From an uncultured beta proteobacterium (lineage in GTDB: Bacteria > Pseudomonadota > Gammaproteobacteria > Burkholderiales > Rhodocyclaceae): a stretch of DNA of 15,683 bases. The first letter of the stretch is position 1, and each line of letters starts with the position of its first letter. The position numbers and the translations under genes are program-made. The stretch lies in the NCBI GenBank assembly GCA_903932755.1, contig CAIZHL010000080.1, forward strand, positions 1 through 15,683, written 5' to 3'. Shown here piece after piece: positions 7,931 through 15,490 of the stretch. Under the pieces are notes generated by a model. It saw only the letters and a list, made by a program, of their open reading frames with translations. It was not told the origin of the DNA and searched no databases.

Positions 7931-9184
7931 ATGTACGCCGAGGTAAAGGCCTGCCGTATCTGCGGCAACGAACACCTGACGACCCTGCTTGACCTTGGCA
8001 TGCAGGCGCTGACGGGAATATTTCCACGCCAGCGCTCGGAGCCGGTTGATGTCGGACCGCTGGAACTCGTCCGTTGCGATCCCGGAGCCGGTCCGCAGGC
8101 ATGTGGCCTGGTTCAATTGCGGCATTCCTTCACACCCGAACACATGTACGGACAGAACTACGGATACAGGTCAGGCCTGAACGCGTCGATGGTCGACCAC
8201 TTGCGTACCAAGGTCGATTACGTATCCCGCTTTGTGGAACGCCGCGCGAACGACGTGATCCTCGATATCGGTTCCAACGACGGCACATTGCTCGCCGGTT
8301 TCGAAGAAAACTCGGCGACCCTGATCGGCATCGACCCGACGGCGGCCAAATTCCGCCAGTACTATCGACCCGACATCCAGGTGGCGGAACGCTTCTTCGC
8401 CGCCGATACCTTTTTCAATCTAAGCGGCGGACGAAAGGCACGACTGATATTTTCGATTGCGATGTTCTACGACCTCGAGGATCCGCGTCGCTTCGTGCAT
8501 GACATTGCCGCATCGCTCGCCGACGACGGCGTCTGGCACTTCGAACAAAGCTACCTGCCGGCGATGCTGGCGGCGAACAGTTACGACACGGTCTGCCATG
8601 AACACCTCGAGTACTACTCGATGAAGCAGATCGACTTCCTGCTTGCCGATGCCGGTCTCAAGGTGGTCGACGTGCTCGAGAATGACGTCAATGGCGGAAG
8701 TTTCGCGGTGACCGCCGCCAGGATCGGCTCGCCGGTGGCCGAAAGGCGCGACAGGGTGCTGGCCTTCCGGCAACGCGAGCACGCGCTCGGACTGGAAGGA
8801 CTGCAGATTTATTCGGCGTTTTCGCGGCGGGTTCGCGAGCATCGGGACGGACTGCTTGGCTTCTTTGCCGAAAGCCGCCGCGCTGGAAAGCGTATCGTCG
8901 GCTACGGCGCGAGTACCAAGGGCAACGTATTGCTGCAGTACTGCCGGCTCACCGAAGCTCAATTGCCGATGATCGCGGAGGTCAATCCTGACAAATTCGG
9001 CCGTTTCACGCCGGGTACCCTGATTCCCATCGTCAGCGAGGACGAAGCCAAGGCGAGCGATCCGGATGCGCTGTTCGTCCTGCCGTGGCACTTCCGCGAA
9101 CACATCACGCGTCGCGAGTCGACCTGGCTCGCCGCCGGCAAGCAACTGATATTTCCGCTCCCGACTTTCTCGGTGGTCGGCTGA
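7931..9184 (+). CDS. SAM-dependent sugar C-methyltransferase
   Basis: A 417-residue protein with the three-part plan of NDP-hexose C-methyltransferases (TylC3/TcaB9 type). The N-terminal zinc-binding part has Cys8 and Cys11 (CRICG) and Cys49 with Cys58 before GLVQL. The central SAM fold carries LDIGSNDGTLL (111-121). The signature CHEHLEYYS (222-230) contains the His/Glu residues placed at the active site in TcaB9. The C-terminal domain has VGYGASTKGN (323-332). Such enzymes add a methyl group, usually at C3 of an NDP-4-keto-6-deoxy sugar, to make branched-chain sugars. The second zinc pair is spread out (C-x8-C instead of C-x2-C), a variant that may still bind metal. The start is supported by GGAG six bases before the ATG. 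The SDR gene begins three bases after its stop, which suggests both act on the same sugar nucleotide. Confidence 0.92.
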   Translation: MYAEVKACRICGNEHLTTLLDLGMQALTGIFPRQRSEPVDVGPLELVRCDPGAGPQACGLVQLRHSFTPEHMYGQNYGYRSGLNASMVDHLRTKVDYVSRFVERRANDVILDIGSNDGTLLAGFEENSATLIGIDPTAAKFRQYYRPDIQVAERFFAADTFFNLSGGRKARLIFSIAMFYDLEDPRRFVHDIAASLADDGVWHFEQSYLPAMLAANSYDTVCHEHLEYYSMKQIDFLLADAGLKVVDVLENDVNGGSFAVTAARIGSPVAERRDRVLAFRQREHALGLEGLQIYSAFSRRVREHRDGLLGFFAESRRAGKRIVGYGASTKGNVLLQYCRLTEAQLPMIAEVNPDKFGRFTPGTLIPIVSEDEAKASDPDALFVLPWHFREHITRRESTWLAAGKQLIFPLPTFSVVG

Positions 9185-9187
9185 GCA

Positions 9188-10141
9188 ATGCCGGGCGGCG
9201 CCTTGATCGTCGGCAGCGCGGGTCAGGACGGAACCTGCCTGTCCCGCCTGCTCGCCCGCAAGGGGACAGAGGTCATCGGCGTGACCCGCGGCACCATTGA
9301 AATCACCGATGCGGCAAGCGTCGCCGGCCTGCTGGATCGGCATGCGCCTGGCTGTGTCTACTATCTGGCTGCCGTACACGGATCGTCCGAAGCCGGGCAT
9401 TCCGTCGAAACGGAGGCGCTGAATATTGCCCGCTCGTACGCGGTACATGTCAGCGGCCTGGTAAATTTCCTGCAGGCCATCGCCGACCGCGGGACAGATA
9501 TTCCTTTGTTCTATGCAGCCTCAAGCAGAATTTTTGGCGCACCCGAGGCACAGATTCAGGACGAAACCACGCCATTCGCACCGCTGGAAACCTATGGCAT
9601 CACCAAGGCCGCCGGCGTGTCCTTCTGTCGCATGTATCGCCGCCAGTTCGGAGTCCGCGCTTCCTGCGGCATCCTGTACAACCATGAGTCACCTCTGCGG
9701 GCCGCCAACTATGTGACCCAGAAACTGGCGCGCGCTGCGGCACAAGCTGCGCTGGGAAGCCCGGCAACGGTGCTGGTGCGGGATCTCGACGCGCGTGTCG
9801 ATTGGGGCTGGGCCGACGACTACGTCGATGCGATGCAGCGCATCGTCAGCCTGCCGCAGGCCGACGACTTCATCATTGCCAGCGGCACCACCCACGCGAT
9901 CCGCGATTTCGCCGAGGCCGCTTTCCGGCACGTGGGCATCGACTGGCGCGAGCACGTGCGCCAGGGAGGCGAAGCCACCGCGATCCTGCGTCCGCAACTC
10001 TGCGGCTCCCCGGCAAAGCTTGTTGCCGCAACGGGATGGCACCCCGGCACGCCGCTACACGAGATCGCGGCGCGCATGGTCGACGCCCAACTTGAATGCC
10101 TTGACCTGTCTGGAACGAACAAGGGAATGCTGCCGCAATGA
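9188..10141 (+). CDS. SDR protein related to GDP-mannose 4,6-dehydratase, catalytic Glu missing
   Basis: A 317-residue extended short-chain dehydrogenase. The NAD(P) loop GSAGQDG (9-15), YGITK with Tyr136 and Lys140, GILYNHESP (161-169) and VDWGWADDYVDAM (214-226) match GDP-mannose 4,6-dehydratase closely. However, the segment that in that enzyme reads STSELYG is here ASSRIFG (111-117). Arg114 therefore stands where the dehydratase has the Glu needed to remove the C5 proton, while the Ser/Thr is kept. This makes true 4,6-dehydration doubtful; reduction, epimerisation or another step on a GDP- or related sugar is possible. It is also shorter than the usual 340-370 residues. It lies three bases after the C-methyltransferase gene, and its stop overlaps the next start by four bases, so it is part of a coupled cluster. 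Family placement is firm; the reaction is not. Confidence 0.88.
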   Translation: MPGGALIVGSAGQDGTCLSRLLARKGTEVIGVTRGTIEITDAASVAGLLDRHAPGCVYYLAAVHGSSEAGHSVETEALNIARSYAVHVSGLVNFLQAIADRGTDIPLFYAASSRIFGAPEAQIQDETTPFAPLETYGITKAAGVSFCRMYRRQFGVRASCGILYNHESPLRAANYVTQKLARAAAQAALGSPATVLVRDLDARVDWGWADDYVDAMQRIVSLPQADDFIIASGTTHAIRDFAEAAFRHVGIDWREHVRQGGEATAILRPQLCGSPAKLVAATGWHPGTPLHEIAARMVDAQLECLDLSGTNKGMLPQ

Positions 10142-11568
10142 GCGAAAAGACCCTGATCTTCGTTCCCACTTACAACGAGCGGGACAATGCCGGAAGGCTG
10201 CACCAGCAAATCCGCGCCCTGGGACTCGATGCCGACATCCTGTTTCTCGACGACAATTCACCCGACGGTACGGGCGATCTGCTGGACCAGATCGCGACGG
10301 GCGACAAGCGCCTGGCCGTGATCCACCGCCCCGGCAAACAGGGCATCGGCAGCGCGCACCGCACGGGCATCCGCTGGGCCTACGACCATGGCTACGAGCG
10401 CCTGATCACGATGGACTGCGACTTTACCCATGATCCGGCGGACATCCCCCGCTTCCTCGAACATGCGCGCGGCGGAAGTTGCGACATTGTCGTCGGTTCC
10501 CGCTACATGCTGCAGGATTCGCTGCCGGGCTGGAACCTGCTGCGACGTTTCATTACCCGCACCGGCTACTTCCTGACAAGGCGGCTGCTGGGGATTCCGC
10601 AGGATGCCAGCGGCGCATTCCGCGTCTACGACCTCAAGCGGATTCCGCGGTGGTTCTGGGACGGGGTCGCGGCAAGCGGCTACTCGTTCTTTTTCGAGAG
10701 CATGTTTCTGCTCGTGCAAAACCGCTACGTTATCCACGAGTTGCCGATCGTGCTGCCGGCGCGAACCTATGGACATTCGAAAATGTCCCTGCGCGAGGCG
10801 GCCAGGAGCGCGTTCCGCATCGTCAGCCTTTTCCTCCAGAAGCACATCGAGCCGAGCCGCTTTCGCATCGTAGCGCCTTTCCTCGACATCGACCCCGGCT
10901 TGAGCGATCCCCAGCACTGGGATGCCTACTGGGCGGCGAACCGTGGCGGCGGCAGCGTGGTGTATGACGCAATTGCCATCACTTACCGAAACCTGGTAAT
11001 CAGGCGCCGGCTCAATCTGTTCCTCAAGCGGAACTTCGCCGACGGCGCCGAACTGCTGCACACGGGCTGTGGGTCGGGTCAGGTCGATGCGGATATCGGT
11101 CGCGAAATGTCGATCACCGCACTCGACATCTCTGTTCCCGCCCTCAATGCCTACCGCAAGGCCAATCCGGATGCGAAGTTGCTCAAGCACGGCTCCATCT
11201 TCGCCCTGCCCTTTGCCGAAGGAAGTTTCGACGGCGTGTATAACCTCGGGCTGATGGAACATTTCACGCCCCCGGAGATAACGCAGATCCTGCAGCAGAT
11301 TCGACGCGTGCTCAAACCCGGCGGCAAGGCTGTCCTGTTCTGGCCGCATCATTTCGGCACCAGCGTAAACGTGTTGCGCGTGGTGCACTGGATTTCAAAC
11401 ACGCTGTTGAAGCGCAATGTCCAGTTGCACCCGCCGGAGATAACCCATTGTCGCGGGCGCTCCTGGGCGCGGCAGATCATTGGCGACAGCGGACTGGTAC
11501 TGGACGGGTATTCTTTCGGACCCGGCGATTTCTGGGTGCAGGCCGTACTGGTCCTGAAGAAGCCATGA
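10138..11568 (+). CDS. Fusion of GT2 (polyprenyl-phosphate mannosyltransferase-like) and SAM methyltransferase
   Basis: A single 476-residue frame with two enzyme domains. Residues 1-240 match dolichol-phosphate mannose synthase-like GT2 proteins: VPTYNERDN (9-17), LDDNSPDGT (37-45), the metal-binding MDCDFTHDP (92-100), GSRY (120-123) and QDASGAFRVY (155-164). Residues from about 255 form a class I methyltransferase: TGCGSGQ (309-315), Asp330 at the end of the second strand, then GLMEHF (371-376) and VLKPGG (391-396). The hydrophobic helices that some synthases carry after the GT2 domain are absent. The predicted product is a polyprenyl-linked sugar; the second domain may methylate that product or a related one (inference). 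Its ATG overlaps the SDR stop (ATGA), with AAGGGA upstream. No stop, frameshift or internal start with a good binding site breaks the chain, so a real fusion is likely. Confidence 0.9.
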   Translation: MSEKTLIFVPTYNERDNAGRLHQQIRALGLDADILFLDDNSPDGTGDLLDQIATGDKRLAVIHRPGKQGIGSAHRTGIRWAYDHGYERLITMDCDFTHDPADIPRFLEHARGGSCDIVVGSRYMLQDSLPGWNLLRRFITRTGYFLTRRLLGIPQDASGAFRVYDLKRIPRWFWDGVAASGYSFFFESMFLLVQNRYVIHELPIVLPARTYGHSKMSLREAARSAFRIVSLFLQKHIEPSRFRIVAPFLDIDPGLSDPQHWDAYWAANRGGGSVVYDAIAITYRNLVIRRRLNLFLKRNFADGAELLHTGCGSGQVDADIGREMSITALDISVPALNAYRKANPDAKLLKHGSIFALPFAEGSFDGVYNLGLMEHFTPPEITQILQQIRRVLKPGGKAVLFWPHHFGTSVNVLRVVHWISNTLLKRNVQLHPPEITHCRGRSWARQIIGDSGLVLDGYSFGPGDFWVQAVLVLKKP

Positions 11569-11644
11569 TGTGTCCGTCGGGCCCATTCAGGCATCATGCT
11601 CCGGCGCCGGGAACCGCCCCGGGCGCCGGCGAAGGCACCCGGTA

Positions 11645-12166
11645 ATGCTTCGGGCCCTGTTTTTCGGGATTGCCGCCTTCACCGCCTGCTGGCTGGTTCA
11701 CCTGATCGCATGGCGTATCCATCGACCGCAGGGCTACCTGCTTTGGCTACCGGCGATATTCGTCGCGCTCCCGCTGCTGGCGCTGTCGGCATTGGCGCTG
11801 GGCGGCGTGTTGCCCCGGGAAGTGTTGCACTCACCGGAGCACTGGTTGGCCCCTGCGATGTTGCATCTGCTGATTTCAGCCTGTTACACCTGCAGTTACG
11901 CCGGCCTGACGGAATACAGCCCTTCGGCGGAGATACTCAAGGTCGTGCGCGACCACATGCCCGAAGGCATCGCTATCGATAATCTCCACGTCAAGTCATT
12001 TACCGAGCATTCGCTCACCGGCAAACGGCTTGACGATTTAGTCATCTCCGGCATCATCGACATTCGCGAGGGAAGGGTCTGGCTGACCGCTGCCGGTCAT
12101 CGGGCCAACGGCATGTGCAGGAACTATCGCAAACTGACCGGCGTCAGCGAGTGCGGGGCGGGCTAG
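11645..12166 (+). CDS. Small membrane protein with winged-helix-like tail, copy 1
   Basis: A 173-residue protein of unknown function. Three hydrophobic segments (about 4-24, 31-54 and 67-88) precede a soluble C-terminal region (about 95-165) patterned like a winged helix: PEGIAIDNL, then KRLDDLVISGIIDIREGRVWLT and a basic helix. The third helix carries CYTC (80-83). The next gene encodes a protein with the same plan and short matching motifs, so they are divergent paralogues. The ATG at 11645 is chosen because GAAGG (11631-11635) lies nine bases upstream and the hydrophobic stretch starts at once; the frame is open back to a GTG at 11570, but that extension is Arg/Gly/Pro-rich. It sits between a glycosyltransferase fusion and a GT-C enzyme, which suggests a role in assembly or control of the same glycan. 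No DNA-binding function is shown. Confidence 0.82.
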   Translation: MLRALFFGIAAFTACWLVHLIAWRIHRPQGYLLWLPAIFVALPLLALSALALGGVLPREVLHSPEHWLAPAMLHLLISACYTCSYAGLTEYSPSAEILKVVRDHMPEGIAIDNLHVKSFTEHSLTGKRLDDLVISGIIDIREGRVWLTAAGHRANGMCRNYRKLTGVSECGAG

Positions 12167-12170
12167 ACAG

Positions 12171-12734
12171 ATGCCGCTCCTTCACCAGATAGTCGCATTA
12201 TTGATACCCGTGGTGGCGATCTGGCCCCTGACATCCTTGCTGGTGCGTTTCAATCGATACACCGGTCGCCGGGTTTCGCCGCAGGCCGCCTGCTTTCATG
12301 CCGGGATACTCGCATTCGGCGCCGGCGTGGCGACATGGCTGTTTCTTGCGTCGCGCGCCGGGACCCTGAATGCCGGCGAACTGCTGGGCGGCCTTGCCTA
12401 TTTTTTCGCCTACTGCACCTGCTGCACCTTCCTCAACTGGTTTGTCTTTGCCGTCAGCGACACATCCATGCACGTGCACCTGATGGTCGAAGTCGGTCGC
12501 GAAGATGGCATCGCCCTGAACGAACTCCAACGCCGCTACAACAAGCGCATCATCATCCAGGCACGCATTCCCCGTTTGCTCGAACTCGGGCAGTTGAGGC
12601 TCAACGGTGATCGGCTTGTGCTCGGCGGGCGCTGGGTGCTGGCCGGCGCGGAAGCGGCGCGCCTAATGCGAATCCTGTTGTCGATTCCACCACAACCGGT
12701 GCAGGAGGACTCCCCCTCACACGGTCGCGCCTGA
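12171..12734 (+). CDS. Small membrane protein with winged-helix-like tail, copy 2
   Basis: A 187-residue protein of unknown function, four bases after copy 1. Hydrophobic segments lie at about 5-26, 40-60 and 70-95. The third contains YCTCC (81-85), comparable with CYTC in copy 1. The soluble tail (about 105-172) again follows a helix-turn-helix and wing-like order: EDGIALNEL, RIPRLLELGQLRLNGDRLVL and a final Arg/Leu helix. The C-terminal 15 residues are polar and probably disordered. Overall similarity to copy 1 is low by eye, but the order and spacing of GIA..L, RL..L...G and L...G motifs agree. The tight spacing means co-transcription, and the two may form a heterodimer (inference). The Shine-Dalgarno is a poor GGGCGGG, so coupling to the upstream gene probably aids translation. 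Confidence 0.82.
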   Translation: MPLLHQIVALLIPVVAIWPLTSLLVRFNRYTGRRVSPQAACFHAGILAFGAGVATWLFLASRAGTLNAGELLGGLAYFFAYCTCCTFLNWFVFAVSDTSMHVHLMVEVGREDGIALNELQRRYNKRIIIQARIPRLLELGQLRLNGDRLVLGGRWVLAGAEAARLMRILLSIPPQPVQEDSPSHGRA

Positions 12735-12774
12735 CCGCTGCAACCCGCGCCAATACGCCGAACTTGCACCACGA

Positions 12775-14412
12775 ATGAACATCACACGCACCGCATCACT
12801 GAACTACGCCGAATATGGAGTAGCCGCGCTGCTGACTCTGGCAGCCGTCGCGCTCCATCTCCTCCTCCACGCCAATGTCGGTGAGCCCTGGCGCGACGAA
12901 GTCAGCGCAATCGCCGTAGCCTCGATGCCGACCTTCGGCGAGGTGTGGGCCGCGATCCGCTTCGACTCTTTTCCAATCCTGTACTACGCGCTGCTGCACA
13001 TCTGGATGGGCATCTTCGGCGACACGACGGCAAGCCTGCGGGCATTGGGCCTCGGCCTAGGGCTCGGCGCCCTGGCAGCAAGCTGGTGGCTGGCGCGCCG
13101 CCTGCGCATCGGCGCGCCGCTCTTGCTCCTCGCCATGGTGGCCGTGTCGGCCGCGGTAATCCGCTACGGCGACTCGGCGCGCGCCTACGGTCTGGGCCTG
13201 ATCACCGCCTCCCTGATGCTCGGCTCGGTATGGACACTGCTCTCCGACTGTTCGAAGAAGAGCATCGCCATCGCGCTCATCGCCTGCCTCGCCGCATCGC
13301 ACACGACCTATCAGAACTCGCTGTTGCTGCTGGTCGTGGGCAGCGCCGCCATTCTTGCATCGGCCATCAACCGGCGCTGGCAGCATGCCGGAGCGATCGC
13401 CATCGTCTGCGCGGTCACCGCGGCCAGTGTGATGATTTACCTGCCGGCCCTCAGCTACACCAAATCGCTGGCGATCATGTTCAAGTGGTCGATCTCGGCG
13501 CGCGACGTCTTTGCCGCCTTCGGCCAAACGGTATCCACCGGTTATGGCGATTGGCAGAAATGGACCTGGCTTGCACTGGCCGCGGGCGGCATCGCAGTTG
13601 CCCTCGTCTCGCTGCGGACGGCAAGCCTGCGACCGCTCTCTACGGAGCGCGGCGAAGCGATGACACGGGCGCTTTTCGTGGTTTTGGTCATCCCCCTGCT
13701 CGCCCTTACCTATACCGTGTTCCTGATCTGGAGCGACTACGCCGTCCGACCCTGGTACCTGCTCGCCCTGATGCTGGTGCTGGCCGCCGTCATCGAAGCG
13801 GGGCTGGCTTCGTGGACGGACCTGCCGCCTGCGGTAAGGCTGCTTCGCCTCGCCCTGGCGCTGGTGATCGGTACGGTGGCCGCGGTCAACGCGCCCGCAG
13901 AGCTCACGCGCCGCGCCACCAACATGCCGGACCTGATCGCGGCCATCGAACGCGAAGGCGGCCCGAACGACCTGATCGTTGTTACCGAGTGGTACGCCGG
14001 TCTCACCTTCAACCATTTGTATCGCGGCAAGAAAGCCTGGATGACGATTCCCGACATGGGGGCGCATTCGGTGCACCGCTGGGATACGCTGAAAGAGAGA
14101 CTCCAGGATCGCAATGGCATCGCGCGCGAACTGGAGCAGATCCAAAGGACGATTCATGCTGGCCATCGCGTTTTCGTGATCGGCGGTTTCCCGCGTGCCA
14201 ATCCCCAGATGGTCAGAGGACAGCTACCGCCGGCCCCGCACCCGATAGCCGGCTGGGCATACAACTATTACACGGGTTACTGGGCGGCGCAGATAGGCGT
14301 CCTGTTGTTGAGCAATGCCACCCAAGCATCGGTGCTGCAGCCCCAAGCCGGCCAGGAAAGCGTGATGTACTGGGAAAACCTCCAACTGCTGGCTTTTTCC
14401 AGGACGAACTAA
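12775..14412 (+). CDS. GT-C (GT39/ArnT-like) membrane glycosyltransferase
   Basis: A 545-residue protein with about ten to eleven membrane segments in residues 13-385 and a soluble C-terminal domain from about 390. The first external loop has GEPWRDE (36-42), whose Asp41-Glu42 fits the acidic motif of GT-C transferases (the PMT_2/GT39 group). These enzymes take a sugar from a polyprenyl-phosphate donor and attach it to a lipid, glycan or protein on the outer side of the inner membrane. Donor and acceptor are not readable. The likely donors are products of the GT2 genes at 7015 and 10138 (inference). The tail contains several Tyr/Trp-rich segments (for example near 480-505) that may bind glycan. 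The start ATG at 12775 has no clear Shine-Dalgarno sequence and follows a 40-base gap; it fits the family because the first helix begins at about residue 13. Confidence 0.87.
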   Translation: MNITRTASLNYAEYGVAALLTLAAVALHLLLHANVGEPWRDEVSAIAVASMPTFGEVWAAIRFDSFPILYYALLHIWMGIFGDTTASLRALGLGLGLGALAASWWLARRLRIGAPLLLLAMVAVSAAVIRYGDSARAYGLGLITASLMLGSVWTLLSDCSKKSIAIALIACLAASHTTYQNSLLLLVVGSAAILASAINRRWQHAGAIAIVCAVTAASVMIYLPALSYTKSLAIMFKWSISARDVFAAFGQTVSTGYGDWQKWTWLALAAGGIAVALVSLRTASLRPLSTERGEAMTRALFVVLVIPLLALTYTVFLIWSDYAVRPWYLLALMLVLAAVIEAGLASWTDLPPAVRLLRLALALVIGTVAAVNAPAELTRRATNMPDLIAAIEREGGPNDLIVVTEWYAGLTFNHLYRGKKAWMTIPDMGAHSVHRWDTLKERLQDRNGIARELEQIQRTIHAGHRVFVIGGFPRANPQMVRGQLPPAPHPIAGWAYNYYTGYWAAQIGVLLLSNATQASVLQPQAGQESVMYWENLQLLAFSRTN

Positions 14413-14453
14413 TGTGAATACCCGACTGTGCTATTGGCGCGCCCCACGGACAT

Positions 14454-14469
14454 GGAGGTCCGTTTCGTG
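14454..14469 (+). promoter_or_regulatory. Strong Shine-Dalgarno fixing a GTG start
   Basis: GGAGGT at 14454-14459 is a near-perfect anti-Shine-Dalgarno match and lies seven bases before GTG at 14467-14469. The in-frame ATG at 14452 overlaps this site and the GTG at 14428 lies upstream of it, so both are poorer choices. From 14467 the protein begins MTAPLIEFDCPLCG, which places the zinc-ribbon cysteines near the N-terminus as in related methyltransferases. Confidence 0.75.
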
Positions 14470-15372
14470 ACCGCGCCCCTGATCGAATTTGACTGTCCGC
14501 TGTGCGGATCGAAACGTTCGACAACCGTATACCCCGACACCCTGCGTGGCGCACTGCCGGAATTCGGCTACGACTTTGGTCCGCGCCACGGTGCACATTA
14601 CCGCGTCGTCCGTTGCCCCGATTGTTCCCATGCCTACTGCTCGCCCCGGCATCCCGACATGTTCCGCAACTATGTCGACGTCGAGGACCCCGCCTATCTG
14701 AAGAATCAGGAGCAGCGGATTGCAACGGCGATGCGCGTAATCCCGGCGATAGTGAAGTTCAAGGCGGGCGGGCGCCTGCTGGACATAGGCTGTTCGACGG
14801 GGGACTTCCTCGAACTGGCCGGAACCGTCTATGACGCCGAGGGCCTCGAATTGTCGGGTTGGGCTGCGGATGCGGCGCAGCGCCGCGGTTTGACGGTACA
14901 TCGATGCACGCTCGAAGAATTCAAGCCGACCGCACCCTATGACGTGATCACCCTGTGGGGCGTCATAGAACATTTTGAGTTTCCGGCACGGGAACTTACC
15001 AACCTTGATCGCCTGCTGGCGCCGGACGGACTTGTCTGCCTGTGGACCGGGGATTTCGATTCGGTGTTTTCGAAAGTGCTTGGCGAGCGATGGTGGTACG
15101 TACAGGGACAGCACATCCAGTATTTCACGCGGCGATCGATCGAGCGCCTGTTCCGCTCTCACGGCTTTGCACCGGTCTCCCGCTCCCGCTACCCTTATGT
15201 CATGTCATTCGGCGCGATAGCAAAATCGCTTGCCCGTTATCCCGGCATCGGACGGGTTTTCGCAGCCTTCGTTTCGCTACTGGGGATCGGGCAGCGCCAG
15301 ATCACGATCCGGCTTCCAGGAGAAATGTTCCTGATTTTCCGCAAGGATGCTGTTCGGCAGCGCTCCGGTTAG
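14467..15372 (+). CDS. SAM-dependent methyltransferase with N-terminal zinc ribbon
   Basis: A 301-residue class I methyltransferase. Residues 10-13 (CPLC) and 50-53 (CPDC) form two Cys pairs of a zinc ribbon. The SAM site is LLDIGCSTGDFLEL (104-117), followed by EGLELS (125-130) and WGVIEHF (164-170), with LLAPDGLV after it. The pattern WWYVQGQHIQYFT (209-221) resembles the HxxYF segment common in methyltransferases of polysaccharide and O-antigen clusters. A C-terminal hydrophobic stretch (about 248-275) may contact the membrane. The substrate is unknown; a sugar hydroxyl or lipid-linked glycan is likely from context. It is distinct from the C-methyltransferase at 7931 because it lacks the HEHLEYY signature and the C-terminal domain. 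It begins 54 bases after the GT-C gene and ends the plus-strand series. Confidence 0.88.
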   Translation: MTAPLIEFDCPLCGSKRSTTVYPDTLRGALPEFGYDFGPRHGAHYRVVRCPDCSHAYCSPRHPDMFRNYVDVEDPAYLKNQEQRIATAMRVIPAIVKFKAGGRLLDIGCSTGDFLELAGTVYDAEGLELSGWAADAAQRRGLTVHRCTLEEFKPTAPYDVITLWGVIEHFEFPARELTNLDRLLAPDGLVCLWTGDFDSVFSKVLGERWWYVQGQHIQYFTRRSIERLFRSHGFAPVSRSRYPYVMSFGAIAKSLARYPGIGRVFAAFVSLLGIGQRQITIRLPGEMFLIFRKDAVRQRSG

Positions 15373-15490
15373 AACTGCACGCTGCGCCGGCGAAATTGAA
15401 GCGGCAGGAGGTTCCGTGCCGGCCTGCCAGAACCAGCTTCAGCCGCGAGCGTGCCAGGTTCCTCCTGAATCCCGGTGCGGACCGGAAAGC
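15373..15490. other. Convergent intergenic region
   Basis: This 118-base gap lies between two converging genes and should hold terminators for both. CAGGAGG at 15405-15411 and CCTCCTG at 15461-15467 are complementary, but their 49-base separation and lack of a T run make an intrinsic terminator unconvincing. No gene was seen; the plus-strand open frame crossing it looks like shadow coding. Confidence 0.35.

Noticed and set aside
10258..11388. A 376-codon minus-strand frame opposite the fusion gene
   Set aside because: The plus strand has two recognised enzyme domains over the same bases; the antisense product has no recognisable motif.
11570..11644. GTG start for small membrane protein copy 1
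   Set aside because: The added 25 residues are Gly/Arg/Pro-rich without function, while ATG 11645 has GAAGG upstream and opens directly into the first helix.
12945..14417. A 490-codon plus-strand frame inside the GT-C gene
   Set aside because: It is Arg/Ala/Gly-rich with no membrane segments, in the wrong frame of a gene with clear helices and the WRDE motif.
15405..15467. CAGGAGG...CCTCCTG as a terminator
   Set aside because: The loop is 49 bases long and there is no T tract on either strand.
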